A stretch of 64,000 bases of DNA from positions 4,971 to 68,970 of the forward strand of contig DCIX01000037.1 in assembly GCA_002317135.1 (NCBI GenBank), in the 5' to 3' direction. Position 1 is the stretch's first letter, and each line of letters begins with the position of its first letter. Shown piece after piece: positions 37,401 through 44,729 of this stretch. Position numbers and translations under genes: made by a program. Below the pieces are notes generated by a model. That model saw only the letters and a program-made list of their open reading frames with translations, was not told where the DNA came from and did no database searches. The stretch comes from Bacteroidales bacterium UBA1715 (GTDB lineage: Bacteria > Bacteroidota > Bacteroidia > Bacteroidales > UBA1715).

Positions 37401-39723
37401 TATATGCCTCGTACGAATCATTCCAAAAACGATACAAATGATAGAATTGATATGCGTTACCTTGCATATAATAATTTCCATACGACAAACGAACATTATC
37501 GCGACCACCATTCATCCATGCATCTTCCGACGAAACATTCTCAAAATTAACCGTGAATGTCACCACATCATGCGGATTCAATTCTGTTCGGTTTGCATTC
37601 TTCTCCAACACCAAACTACGATTTGCCAAGACATCTACGCAGTTGCGTTCCATTGTATATGTTGCGTGGTTTGGATATTCGTTACTAACCCATTCATCGA
37701 AGTTTGAGCCAGTAATCGTACTTGTTTCACAGACACGAGAATTTTCCAAACTTGTAATTTTGACCGTAAATGCAACAGAATCCTGAGTAGCTGCAAGTCC
37801 ACCAGATTTAAAACCTGGAACAGTTCCAATATTCCATGTAATTGTGTGAGTTGCAGCATCATACTTTCCACCTTTCGTTGCACTTACAAAAGTATAATCA
37901 GGATCAAGTGGGGTTTGAATCTTGACATCCTTGGCATCCAACGATCCGTAGTTTCTATACTGAACCGTATAGCCAACTTTATCACCTTCGTAAGCGTATG
38001 TCTTATCAACCGACATATACACTTTCATATTGGCAATAGGTTTCATGTCTTCTGGAGCAGCCAAGTTTCCGGAACAAACAAGCATACCCAATGTACGGAA
38101 CCAACCATGGAAATACTTTGGTGTACTACCAATATAACGTTCCTCAGGATCCAATTTTGCCGCCGTATTATTTCCATCCCACATAATTTCACACTGGCGA
38201 TAAATGTCGGAAAGCAATTCATGATCTTCAGCAATTACCGCAGCAGGAGCACCAGCACCAACAGAATAATTCGTATGATACACCGAAGTAATACCACCAT
38301 CAAATCTCCATTGTTGAGGAATTTGCGAAACACCATACCACAATGGTTGTCCTGGGTCAGGAGATGCACCCATTTTCGAACAAATTTGTTTACCCCCATC
38401 AGACGGATTCTTTAACAATTCTGCATGACGAATACCCATTAACCGTTCAGAATTATTTGTGCCATCAATAACTTGATGCGTTACTGGATCCCAATCATAA
38501 TCGTTATCCCCATGCCACAAGTAATCAATCAAATGTCGCCATGCATATCGGAAATCTTCACCATCGACATATACATTGAATTGTGGATTTTCTCCTGTAT
38601 CACCAACAGTCACATTACCAATAGATGCATAATAGCCTTGATTATACGCCTGTTTGTTCAACCAGTTTCCCGAAGCTGCTGCACGCTTGAACTGACTAAT
38701 CTCCCAATCAGCAACATTCTGATTATTTTCATCAACACCGTCACCATTCTTCAACCAGCGATAAAACTCTTCAAAATACGAAGGAGCATCGTAGTCAATC
38801 CATAATGTTCCATATTTACTCAAAAGATTTGGACCCCCACCATACGGACCATTCAAGCCTGGATAAGCTGCTTGACCAGCAGCAGAGAATCTCCAACGAG
38901 TCAATTCGCCCCACGAGTTACCTTTTTTACAATATCCATCAATACCAATATCACCACTAATATACCCACTAATTTGTCCGTTTCCCGGATCTATCTGTCC
39001 GTATGTATCAACCAAAGCACCAACAACACGTTGTGCCTCATATTTCAATGAAATTGGATTTCCCGCGTAATCCTTTACAACCTCTCCATCCTGAATCATC
39101 CATTCCCCCCATTGCTTATAAGCTATCAACATAGCCATCGCAATATCCACATCACCATCGGTTGCAGAATGCGAAGGAGACATACTTGTTGTTGTTTCAT
39201 CATTTTGCCAACCAGCCAAATATGGACCGGCATAATCATTTAGCTCTGCACGAAGAACGCGACCATCTTGAAAACGCTTCACACCACTCATACGATTGTC
39301 GTGTATCCACATATACAAACCATTGAAAGTCTTTTGATCGGCAAAAATCGCTGCCGCAAGCATAGCATAGCCATCACCTTCGGAAACGAATGTTCCATAA
39401 TTTCCCGGAACACTCTCATGGTTAAATGTGATATACTGCACCCCACAATGAGTTCCTCCCATATATCGACAGCGGTGCATCATAATTTCGTATGCCTCGC
39501 GCATCGTTTTTTCCATATCGGCATGCGTTACTCCCTCGGCGTTATACTTCGCCAAAGACTTTCCGCCACCCTTATATTCCAAAAATTGAGGGAATGGATA
39601 TGCCGGATTTCCAACATTTATATTTGTCTTAATAAACAGAGATGGATTGTATGTTGTAGCCTGTCCCATCGAAAACAGAGAAAAAACAAGCAAAAACCAA
39701 CATAAAAGATATATTTTTTTCAT
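28405..39723 (-). CDS. Giant T9SS type B secreted protein with GH8 domain and Ig-like repeats
   Basis: 3772 residues. Signal peptide 1-21. Residues about 50-560 form a glycoside hydrolase family 8 domain, with candidate acid Glu115 in SEGDGYAML and Asp residues 189-193 in ATDGDVDIA. DUF11-like domains follow (about 580-690 and 1120-1430, the second with an inserted lectin-like beta-sandwich). From about 1450 to 3640 runs a series of Ig-like/PKD-like modules (CxGETPSELTAxA, WYxxxTATxxL, YFVSQxxxxCES). The last 90 residues are the gliding-motility-associated type B sorting domain (PTAFAPTN, VYDKWGNLVWYS, YIWKMEATF). It probably hydrolyses a beta-linked polysaccharide at the cell surface. The divergent neighbour is a PorP/SprF homologue, the usual secretion partner. 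Confidence 0.9.
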   Translation of the reverse strand: MKKIYLLCWFLLVFSLFSMGQATTYNPSLFIKTNINVGNPAYPFPQFLEYKGGGKSLAKYNAEGVTHADMEKTMREAYEIMMHRCRYMGGTHCGVQYITFNHESVPGNYGTFVSEGDGYAMLAAAIFADQKTFNGLYMWIHDNRMSGVKRFQDGRVLRAELNDYAGPYLAGWQNDETTTSMSPSHSATDGDVDIAMAMLIAYKQWGEWMIQDGEVVKDYAGNPISLKYEAQRVVGALVDTYGQIDPGNGQISGYISGDIGIDGYCKKGNSWGELTRWRFSAAGQAAYPGLNGPYGGGPNLLSKYGTLWIDYDAPSYFEEFYRWLKNGDGVDENNQNVADWEISQFKRAAASGNWLNKQAYNQGYYASIGNVTVGDTGENPQFNVYVDGEDFRYAWRHLIDYLWHGDNDYDWDPVTHQVIDGTNNSERLMGIRHAELLKNPSDGGKQICSKMGASPDPGQPLWYGVSQIPQQWRFDGGITSVYHTNYSVGAGAPAAVIAEDHELLSDIYRQCEIMWDGNNTAAKLDPEERYIGSTPKYFHGWFRTLGMLVCSGNLAAPEDMKPIANMKVYMSVDKTYAYEGDKVGYTVQYRNYGSLDAKDVKIQTPLDPDYTFVSATKGGKYDAATHTITWNIGTVPGFKSGGLAATQDSVAFTVKITSLENSRVCETSTITGSNFDEWVSNEYPNHATYTMERNCVDVLANRSLVLEKNANRTELNPHDVVTFTVNFENVSSEDAWMNGGRDNVRLSYGNYYMQGNAYQFYHLYRFWNDSYEAYINMSNYRLSYFMYDAAAQGLYDAAKNPTGWTFVVDNQNDLDKYGYNPETGPITFAYQKIPQGEDEFGKWNQRLMIRFADVLMAPSTHVYDKLDSQYLLHKGVWGPGFIRARLASNPNSDLSTRVQDDWSFSTDITAKTIDGQGETFTLVTPCWANYDDLGYEIDNYSRHTCSAPTSKLKNFERVLVEEFDGYTWRRIQGRGPLPGKEAYNVTIVDTIPLELEWKEFVTKKALGIEATYTPAPAGANYTGIVKWTIPEMLVGESGKFVYTCVAKDLGCPEVGDTYYINAAWIYSDTDSPDSSAVSLMTTCTELPPYIEPQNSLFKTASTETASVGDEITYEVKYVNTLGTIVDEDCSSATNWMALGNKAMPAASNGKFTLNTSGSGAYFFGPKYSYGENGAVYVSFSGCNSTTQELYFVMRYVSGTPGAADFKGIAIKLFINKDGAHNFGYELYNNGTLVKKEGSSWADAIQFSGSSSNPVFKFVLNDDHLYMYVNDEENEWTSVLRDWKNLTTGAGYCGMYVNSNGNGQTAVDAFRSELDYAFDITLSDELPDELADITNVSGSGTYSAGTKKITWPTVAGPLAPNEEISYTFDATVHECNAYINNYAVASVYGQEDLRVVNSVKCGATVCPEPPVTKDISLCKGTTAANLTAVGTNLKWYTAATGGVGTATLKPATDEAGETTYYVSQTANGCESARAKLVVTVIETEKPTVTESVSLCKNGEVSALTATGSDLTWYNDSKVALTEAPTPDNSVEGSTTYFVTQTLDECESDFAEITVTVGALAKPVVEDVDYCQGETPSELTAEATGDLQWYETATATTSLTTAPTPVTTTVGETSYFVSQKSGECESERTKLVVRVKPKPTATIAATANAYCGETSTIKLSLESDVDLTDATYSWVKDGEDIAETATLLNVQSGEYVCTVELNGCRAETEALTVTQNENPIYTITGGGSYCPESLTKDPVVITFTAGTAPFTFTDAVVGDATAETTTYSITNPKGGVYQLTALHDANGCEMVTTGATVEVLDLETPDIAIATIPGVCPGDATIDVSSYVTAEAGTLTYATDKGTISATGILSGLTTSGTYTVSVTLAGNVAPYCTNTKTAEITVFDLPSVTLPAKFEACSGVDMEITPTITPDDATYTYLWTESETGVLNSLSAGTVTAKSSVPDKTDFDVTLVVTDKTTKCSSEKAQTVVTVNPIPTATITMANKEFCKSDVEAKTISASIEPTGLKGTFEWTNAVSGTATSAQFIPNDNAAGDYEISYVFTSEANCKSDAATLTVTVFDDPTVSITPNYTDVCKSGANSSDISVKASKTNGTFAYSVNNGGVISTDGIMKVEDNAVGSYTITLNYTDENECSAVATTNVEIHALPTVAFDATNVSSACYNSSEVALHVSPAPTTAKSYGFVGTKDATSAVFVPKTAAEGVNTIQYSYTDEFGCQNSADYEITVVKVLAPTVDAPNPKTVTIDDGGVLLDVTTMTATPNVVTDALVWQTATGTKVAEGSSYTSTETAEGEYSYYVKEYRMISGAACYSDSVLATLVLSNCTAKSPIVENQKLCVGDNGAVTLSASFAGVATDKKLSWFEDKTITTLLQDDSDSYSTTVQTTNDGVFTYYVAEYDNNKDCWSVPTAVTVTVNPLPEIAINEIGYLCYDGGNKTATGLINSVASTAGTWSVVDDKVSVDAQTGSIDPTSAGKVDGTYTIQYSYTDNNGCTNMVEKDFSIEYVEVPTSNGYLGIVSKPDDVELAVETSSLETAYSAVKWYTSLASSTETATGLSWKTGDDPTVEHIATYYLSQVVNGCESEKGEALVQIVNCPFAKPEVVSAIACQNDAAVDDLQASLPASTTVAADKWIWYDANKNELTSGTTNTFASGVSTSLVSTTTFYVGYLATEPTTHEQCPSPLTEVTVTVNPLPEVSFTASKELVCYDEGDVVWKTNVTGGVWTVDGAENNGMSAAGVFNPTTYGQNTTTHTVTYTYTDAKTACVTTIEKDVTVQYTPAPMVEGHSALVDENLPVFVTATTDAGAQVTWYNERGAVVSTTNPFTTTDDPSVVTNKSYFATQTINSCESEKAEAIVSIINCPVPKPIVVQPSTICNYDDVPELTASLGEWASRPTAVIPEVFNFYDVEVGGSPISASPSGTFTPTIDVTKAATYTYWVAEYNGNVLPSACEGKRAKITLTVRKTESPAISVSAETVCQNMKNPTLTAIGKGTIQWYETEPTSPQMDADATGTSFVPSFEDVGTHSVWVAQDIDGCVSEFVPALFEIIAIPEAPSVVDASICYGEENKTVCVENNEGTVTWYSNADKSGKISVATCYKPSVEYAGVYNFYATQTVSGCESEASKATYTITSLPSVPIVQTEKTSCDYDETHILSVAEQTGVEVSWYSSSDLSSLLAVGNTYTHTIQESGKQTYYVRQTANGCTGTYVIASFTVVERPEKPTVTNDVVCMGELATVTTNGPRDYWYSDENLMALEGQGSSFSVPDVTADKILYVVREKNGCHSVPAEAKISVIATPSVSITVDDEEMSLLKRCVYEKEKPLVASVSPESNDGSYVSWYIFPGNVIVQSDSLLLSDYVSVSSGNTSSVNYTVRAQYMIKNPTKDAYCASVMDTIKVSTSAKARQPIVLSKIICQGEEIEPLYAFGSKNITWVSLSGIEPQIMSGHRYTFSKNQNLEVGDYSFLVFDLDTTTGCYSDSLSVTMTVAPAAKTKIFGKDSVCVDASESYYTQYNATSTYHWFVSGDNVNYSKDALSQSVQYVDWNKPGIDTLVVYEQTWAGCQGTDTLIVKIADKPKARFVWSLPGSSNVIELIDSTMQDSLYGINAAGEPYASEIPYTLHWNFGHIGSSDDYDLDVPYEKRHYPVVEGDYVYGYNCPILTVENSFGCEDSYTECVFINITSGLYMPTAFAPTNPAHSVRYFQPKGYNIKTCQVSVYDKWGNLVWYSDEVEDGMFVGKWDGCCNGKMMTSDVYIWKMEATFLDGQIWEGFDAGGGKKVKFGNVTLLR

Positions 39724-40132
39724 TTTTAAAAGATTACAAAAACAAATACTTATTGTTAATAATACACTTTAATTCCAATATATTCGTACAAAAATAACTA
39801 TTTACACTATATAATACATATGATATTTTTCGAAAAAGACTGAATTGTTAATAACTTACAGTAAAACGAACAATCATGAAAAAGCAGTAAATGCTACATT
39901 CAATATAAATACAAATAAAAAAAGGAATGCAAGCAACATATAATCAACTTATATTCAAACACATAAACAAACAGAGAAAACAACAAAACACGATTTTATC
40001 AGTATTCTTTCAAAAAAAAACTGCAAAACAGTATACACTTTGTTTTTTTTCATATATTTGCACAACTGCCTATTAAATAAAAAAAGGCAAGGAAAAAGAA
40101 GTTATTTAGGAATTAAATTAAGATAGAATACG
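39724..40132. other. Divergent promoter region of the giant protein and porP/sprF
   Basis: A very AT-rich 409-base gap. A plus-strand -7 box TATATTTG is at 40053-40060, 73 bases before the porP/sprF start. A minus-strand -7 box (TATTTTTG read on that strand) is at 39789-39796, 66 bases before the giant gene. No small gene or RNA is seen. Confidence 0.55.
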
Positions 40133-41302
40133 ATGAGGAAACTTTACTTTTCAATTATTGCATTAATGACATCGTTGTTTTTTGCAACTATGGTTCAGGC
40201 GCAAGATCCTAACTATTCTCAATTCTATTTGAAAGAGACATACTACAACCCTGCAATGACAGGTATCAATCCTGGTTTGCGTGGTACAATTACTGACCGT
40301 CACTTGTGGACAAATGTACCTGGCGAATGGGGAACCCAAAGTGTATGTTTTGATTATTATGATAACAAATTAGCCCAAGGTGGTGTCGGTGCTTTCTTAA
40401 CAAGAAATACGCAAGGTGAAAACTGGTTAAATACATTCCAAGGTGGTTTAGCATACGCAAAACAAATCCGCGTTCTTCCAGACTTGATGTTCCAAATCGG
40501 TGCAGGTATGCAATACATACATAAAAGCCTTGATTATAGTGAAATGATTTTCACTGACCAATTAGACCCTCGTTTCGGTGCTATCTACGAAACAGAATTC
40601 CAATTACCAAAAGGTGTTGATTACGGAAGCCAAGGCAAATTAGATTATAACGCTGGTGCAGTTGTTCAATTTAACATCCGCCAAACTCCTGTTAAATATT
40701 TGGCTACTGGTGTATTCGGTGTTGCATTCCACCACTTAACTCAACCTGACATGTCATGGTTGGACGATGGTCAAGAATCTCCACTTCCTGCTAAATTTGA
40801 CATTCACGGATATGTTCAATTCCGTATCAATAGAAAAGGTTTCCATAACAAATATTTCTTAGTTTGTCCTGGATTCATTTTCGAAAACCAAGCAGAAGCA
40901 AACCAATGGTTTAAAGGTTCTGAATCAGGTTCAAAAACACTTACTTTCGGTTTGAACGCAAACATTCCTTCTAAGATTTCTTTCATGTCTTCTTTATACG
41001 CTGGTCTATGGTGTCGTAAACAATACTACAAGAAAGAATCTTTGGAAGATATCGCAAAAGACTTAAAAGCAAAAAGTTTCGATGCCCTTATCTTTACTAT
41101 TGGTTACATAAAATACTCAAAAGACAAAAAACAACTATACCAATTCTTGTATAGCTATGATATGACAATTTCTAATGCTGGTCTTACAACTGGTGGTACT
41201 CACGAAGTAACATTAAGTTTCGAAATTCATGACTTGGCAATTAAGGGTGCAACTCAAAGACGTTCTGCCGTTCCTCACCCTAACGAAAAATTCTTACGAT
41301 AG
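40133..41302 (+). CDS. PorP/SprF family type IX secretion outer-membrane protein
   Basis: 389 residues with a signal peptide (about 1-23, ending MVQAQ) followed directly by DPNYSQFYLKETYYNPAMTG, the family-defining start of PorP/SprF proteins. The rest is a beta-barrel pattern. SprF-type proteins are needed for export or surface attachment of SprB-type adhesins with type B sorting domains; the giant GH8 protein transcribed divergently is the likely client. The C-terminal part after about 300 is longer and more charged than the minimal family. Confidence 0.92.
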   Translation: MRKLYFSIIALMTSLFFATMVQAQDPNYSQFYLKETYYNPAMTGINPGLRGTITDRHLWTNVPGEWGTQSVCFDYYDNKLAQGGVGAFLTRNTQGENWLNTFQGGLAYAKQIRVLPDLMFQIGAGMQYIHKSLDYSEMIFTDQLDPRFGAIYETEFQLPKGVDYGSQGKLDYNAGAVVQFNIRQTPVKYLATGVFGVAFHHLTQPDMSWLDDGQESPLPAKFDIHGYVQFRINRKGFHNKYFLVCPGFIFENQAEANQWFKGSESGSKTLTFGLNANIPSKISFMSSLYAGLWCRKQYYKKESLEDIAKDLKAKSFDALIFTIGYIKYSKDKKQLYQFLYSYDMTISNAGLTTGGTHEVTLSFEIHDLAIKGATQRRSAVPHPNEKFLR

Positions 41303-41340
41303 TATCATTTCGATGTCTAGTCCTAACGAAATACAATAAA

Positions 41341-41369
41341 AAAGGAAGTCAAACGACTTCCTTTTTTTA
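41341..41369 (+). terminator. Intrinsic terminator after porP/sprF
   Basis: AAAGGAAGTC and GACTTCCTTT around an AAAC loop, with A and T runs on either side. It also stands at the end of the convergent gene that follows. Confidence 0.85.
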
Positions 41370-41386
41370 TTTGTAAGAACTAGCCA

Positions 41387-41860
41387 TTAAGCAATAGAAG
41401 CTATCGTTTTGGAACAAATGGTTTTCCAACGCTCTGCTGTTTGTAATTCACCATTCATGACATAGCCATCGGTGTTTCTATCATAAAAAGCCAAAACATA
41501 CGATGGTTGAAAATCACCCCATTCAAAAAACACCAACTCTACCCTATCAATTGCACCTGACATAGAAGAATTCTCATCGTTAATCGTATTCACTATACAG
41601 CGTTCTATTTTCCGCAAATCAATAACACAGGTAAAACAAAAATCTTCTTGCTGAAAAACAGCATAAAATCGTTTTCCCACTTCATCTAGGGCAACCAAAT
41701 GCCCATTCCACTGTTCACGACAATCAATATGAGCAAATCGAGACAAATCAGTAAAAACTTGCTTCATTTTAGCGTTTCTTTTATTATTTGTATAGTTAAG
41801 CATTGCTACAGGAACTGCTACTACGGCAAGTAAGGCAATGCCCATAAAATATGTAATCAT
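41387..41860 (-). CDS. Hypothetical single-pass membrane protein
   Basis: 157 residues from ATG 41860; a longer frame would need a TTG start at 41920. It has an N-terminal transmembrane helix (about 3-20, TYFMGIALLAVVAVPVAM) and a soluble domain with alternating strands (FYAVFQQEDFCFTCVIDLRKIERC, VELVFFEWGDFQPSYVLAFYD). No family recognised; the domain could be a PH-like or lipocalin-like beta-sandwich, but that is a guess. It lies downstream of a possible 42-codon ORF on the same strand. Confidence 0.65.
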   Translation of the reverse strand: MITYFMGIALLAVVAVPVAMLNYTNNKRNAKMKQVFTDLSRFAHIDCREQWNGHLVALDEVGKRFYAVFQQEDFCFTCVIDLRKIERCIVNTINDENSSMSGAIDRVELVFFEWGDFQPSYVLAFYDRNTDGYVMNGELQTAERWKTICSKTIASIA

Positions 41861-41920
41861 AAAATCTAGTATTAAATTGTTTCTATAGTTTTCTTCTGGA
41901 CACAACAAATTGTATAACAA

Positions 41921-42049
41921 TTACCAAAAACAATGAAACGGGAAAACAATTGCAGGTCCTACAAACTGCACTATATCTGTGCCACAAGCAAAAAGCAATG
42001 TAACAAACGGGAATAAACCGGACAAAAAATACAACAACTTCATCGTCAT
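41921..42049 (-). CDS. Possible small hydrophobic protein
   Basis: A 42-residue reading frame (40 from the second ATG) with an uninterrupted hydrophobic core, MKLLYFLSGLFPFVTLLFAC, then a short tail ending in HCFW. A -7-like box (TAGATTTG on the minus strand) is at 42061-42068, close to the start. It lies 60 bases before the 157-residue membrane protein on the same strand. The evidence is frame, hydrophobicity and position only; the rest of the 337-base gap up to lpxD shows no other gene. Confidence 0.3.
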   Translation of the reverse strand: MTMKLLYFLSGLFPFVTLLFACGTDIVQFVGPAIVFPFHCFW

Positions 42050-42174
42050 TTGTAAAAACACAAATCTAACCGACAAAGAGTATTTTTTCTATTCATATAA
42101 GTAAAACGACATTCTATTTCATAAATAACCCATTAAAAAAACAAACATATTCTATGTCATTGGCAATTATCTTT

Positions 42175-42182
42175 TATTTTTG
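42175..42182 (+). promoter_or_regulatory. -7 promoter box (TATTTTTG) of lpxD
   Basis: Matches TAnnTTTG and overlaps the in-frame TTG at 42180, which argues that translation starts at the ATG at 42198 and not at the TTG. Confidence 0.55.
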
Positions 42183-42197
42183 CAAAAAACAATAATT

Positions 42198-43256
42198 ATG
42201 AAATTTGAATTTACAGCATTACGAATAGCTCAAGCCCTTGACGGTGTAGTTGAAGGCGATGAAAACGCAAAAATCGTTAGAGTTTCAAAAATAGAAGAAG
42301 GAAAAGAAGGCTCTGTTACTTTTCTTGCAAATCCTAAATACACACCATATATATATACAACTAACGCAACAGCGATTGTATGTAGCAAAACATTTGTTCC
42401 AGAAAAACCAATCTCTTCTACCCTAATCAGAGTTGATGATCCATATTCTTCGTTTACAAAACTTCTTGTTTTCTACCAAAAAGAAAAAGAAAGCAAGAAT
42501 TTAAAGGGAGTTTCTTGGAGAGCGAAAGTTCATAGAACAGCTAAAATCGGTAAGAATGTGTATATCGGCGAATTTGTTTCTATTGGTGCTCATGTGGAAA
42601 TTGGAGACAATTGTAAGATTTATCCAAACACAACAATTTATCCATACGCAAAAATCGGTAACAACTGTTTAATTCACGCAGGTTCAATTGTAATGAACGA
42701 ATGCGTTGTAGGTGACAACTGTATTCTACAACCAGGCTCAATTGTTGGTTCCGATGGATTCGGTTTCGCTCCACTTGAAGACGGTACATATATGAAAATT
42801 CCACAAACAGGTAATGTTGTTTTAAAAGAAAATGTGGAAATTGGTGCAAATGCAACCATCGACCGTGCCACAATGGGTTCTACTATAATTGAACACGGCA
42901 CAAAAATCGACAACCTTATTCAAATCGGACATAACTGCGTTATCGGTCACGATTGCGTAATCGCCGGACAATCTGGTGTTGCAGGTTCTACAAAAATGGG
43001 TAATAACTGTATGATTGGTGGTCAAACTGGTGTTGCCGGACACTTACATATTGGTAACAATGTAAAATGTGCCGCAAAATCAGGTATTTCTGCTGATATT
43101 CCAGACAATGCACAAGTCATGGGTGCACCTGCATTCGATGGTAAAGAATACAGAAGAACATTCATTCATTTCCGTAATTTAACAAAAATCGTTGCAGAAA
43201 TGAATCAATTAAAGAAACAAGTTGCTGAATTACAGGCACAACTCAACAATAAGTAA
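42198..43256 (+). CDS. lpxD: UDP-3-O-acylglucosamine N-acyltransferase
   Basis: 352 residues from ATG 42198. N-terminal LpxD domain (about 1-100, KVSKIEEGKEGSVTFLANPKY) followed by a left-handed beta-helix of hexapeptide repeats (about 105-310; IGKNVYIGEFVSIGAHVEIG, IGHNCVIGHDCVIAGQSGVAG, with the catalytic His in this segment) and a C-terminal helix (about 320-350). It adds the second 3-hydroxyacyl chain in lipid A synthesis in the cytoplasm. The next gene, an acyltransferase, starts 3 bases after the stop. Confidence 0.95.
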   Translation: MKFEFTALRIAQALDGVVEGDENAKIVRVSKIEEGKEGSVTFLANPKYTPYIYTTNATAIVCSKTFVPEKPISSTLIRVDDPYSSFTKLLVFYQKEKESKNLKGVSWRAKVHRTAKIGKNVYIGEFVSIGAHVEIGDNCKIYPNTTIYPYAKIGNNCLIHAGSIVMNECVVGDNCILQPGSIVGSDGFGFAPLEDGTYMKIPQTGNVVLKENVEIGANATIDRATMGSTIIEHGTKIDNLIQIGHNCVIGHDCVIAGQSGVAGSTKMGNNCMIGGQTGVAGHLHIGNNVKCAAKSGISADIPDNAQVMGAPAFDGKEYRRTFIHFRNLTKIVAEMNQLKKQVAELQAQLNNK

Positions 43257-43258
43257 TT

Positions 43259-44653
43259 ATGGCGAATAAATTAGACTTAGGTAAACCTGAAAAATTTAGT
43301 GCCTTTCATTTCTATGTAAAGCACATTTTAATGACACCTTGGCTTTATTTATGGTACAAAAGCATTACAGTCATTGGAAAGAACAACCTAAAGAGAAATA
43401 CACCTACAATCCTTGCAATAAACCATCAAAATACTGCAATGGATCCGCTTACACTTGTTGGTATTATTTTTAGGCCAACCATTTGGCTTGCCCGTGCCGA
43501 TTTATACAATAAAAAAGCACTTATTCCTATATTACATAGCTTCAAGATTTTACCTATTTTCCGCCAAAGAGATGGCTTAAAAAGCCTTGAAAACAACGAT
43601 TTGGTATTCAAAAAAATCGTTGACGTACTTTCAAAAAATCAAATTGTCGGTATTTTCCCTGAAGGTACACATTGGGGATTTCGTCGTTTAAGACAAACAA
43701 AGAAAGCTATTCCTCGCATGGTTGAACTTGCAGCAAAAACATATAACTATTCTCTTGATTCTCAAAAGAATCCAACATTGAATTTGCAAGTTATTCCAGT
43801 GGGAATTTACTACGATGACTATCGCAAAATCCGTTCGAATTTATTCATAAAATTCGGTGAACCAATTCCTATGAAACAATACCTTGCTGCATTGCAGGAA
43901 AACCCACAAGCAACAGAAACTGAAATCAAAGAAGCAATAGACAACGGTTTAAGAAATGTGATGATCGATATTCCTCAAATGGACGATACATATAACACCG
44001 TTGAAACACTTCGAACTGTTTGCAGAGATACAACTCTAAAAAAATTCAAATTCGTTGGAAAGAAAGCAGAAAGAGAATTTTGTGCAGACAAGAAGACTAT
44101 CGAAATAGTTGAAAATGAAGAAAATAAGACAGGAACTTTTCTTTCTTCCGTTCAAAAGAAAGCAGCCATGTTTGAAGCAGCATTACAACAAAGCAAATTC
44201 TCCACAAACTTGGTTCTAAAAAACGGCTACGATGCATTTCGCTTAATCTGGAATTCTATGCTCAGCATAGCTCTCCTACCACTATATCTCTGTAGCCTTT
44301 TGCTATGGACTATTGACTATATAGCAATGAAAAAACTTTCGCATATAGCCAAAGACCCATTGTTCAAAAACTCAATCATGTTTGTTGGCGGCCGAGTTTT
44401 TGGAATAATCACAAGCTTAATTTGGGTTGCATTATGGCTAATTTTCGTTCCCCTACCTTGGTGGACAGTATTTATATTTTGGATTGTACGATTCCTATTT
44501 TGGCCAATGTTCATTGACTATCCACGCATGGTACAAGAAACCTTACAAGGAATTAAATTTAACATAGCATTACAAAAGAAAGACAAAGGAGTTATGTTAT
44601 TATGCAAAGTAAGAGACAGCCTTATTGACGAATACAAAAAGCTATTACAATAA
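43259..44653 (+). CDS. 1-acyl-glycerol-3-phosphate / glycerol-3-phosphate acyltransferase family protein
   Basis: 464 residues. Residues about 30-260 are a PlsC-type domain with NHQNTAMDP (His-x5-Asp variant, common in the LPLAT/GPAT branch) near residue 59 and FPEGTHWGFRR near 133. The C-terminal part (about 330-430) has two to three transmembrane helices. It should acylate a glycerophosphate or lysophospholipid at the membrane. Being co-transcribed with lpxD suggests an envelope lipid role. The exact acceptor is unknown. Confidence 0.85.
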   Translation: MANKLDLGKPEKFSAFHFYVKHILMTPWLYLWYKSITVIGKNNLKRNTPTILAINHQNTAMDPLTLVGIIFRPTIWLARADLYNKKALIPILHSFKILPIFRQRDGLKSLENNDLVFKKIVDVLSKNQIVGIFPEGTHWGFRRLRQTKKAIPRMVELAAKTYNYSLDSQKNPTLNLQVIPVGIYYDDYRKIRSNLFIKFGEPIPMKQYLAALQENPQATETEIKEAIDNGLRNVMIDIPQMDDTYNTVETLRTVCRDTTLKKFKFVGKKAEREFCADKKTIEIVENEENKTGTFLSSVQKKAAMFEAALQQSKFSTNLVLKNGYDAFRLIWNSMLSIALLPLYLCSLLLWTIDYIAMKKLSHIAKDPLFKNSIMFVGGRVFGIITSLIWVALWLIFVPLPWWTVFIFWIVRFLFWPMFIDYPRMVQETLQGIKFNIALQKKDKGVMLLCKVRDSLIDEYKKLLQ

Positions 44654-44681
44654 ACATTCACAAATAATTAAACTATTGTGT

Positions 44682-44708
44682 TTTGGACACAAAAATTATT
44701 TAAATTTG
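44682..44708 (+). promoter_or_regulatory. Promoter of glyA
   Basis: TAAATTTG at 44701-44708 matches the -7 consensus, and TTTG at 44682-44685 is upstream with a shorter than usual spacer (15 bases). The ATG is 22 bases downstream of the -7 box. Confidence 0.55.
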
Positions 44709-44729
44709 CGACAATAAAATTTTAAACTA

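Noticed and set aside
28474..39705. Many reading frames opposite the giant gene
   Set aside because: They are shadows of the long coding sequence on the minus strand, lack start contexts and show low-complexity His/Gln/Leu products.
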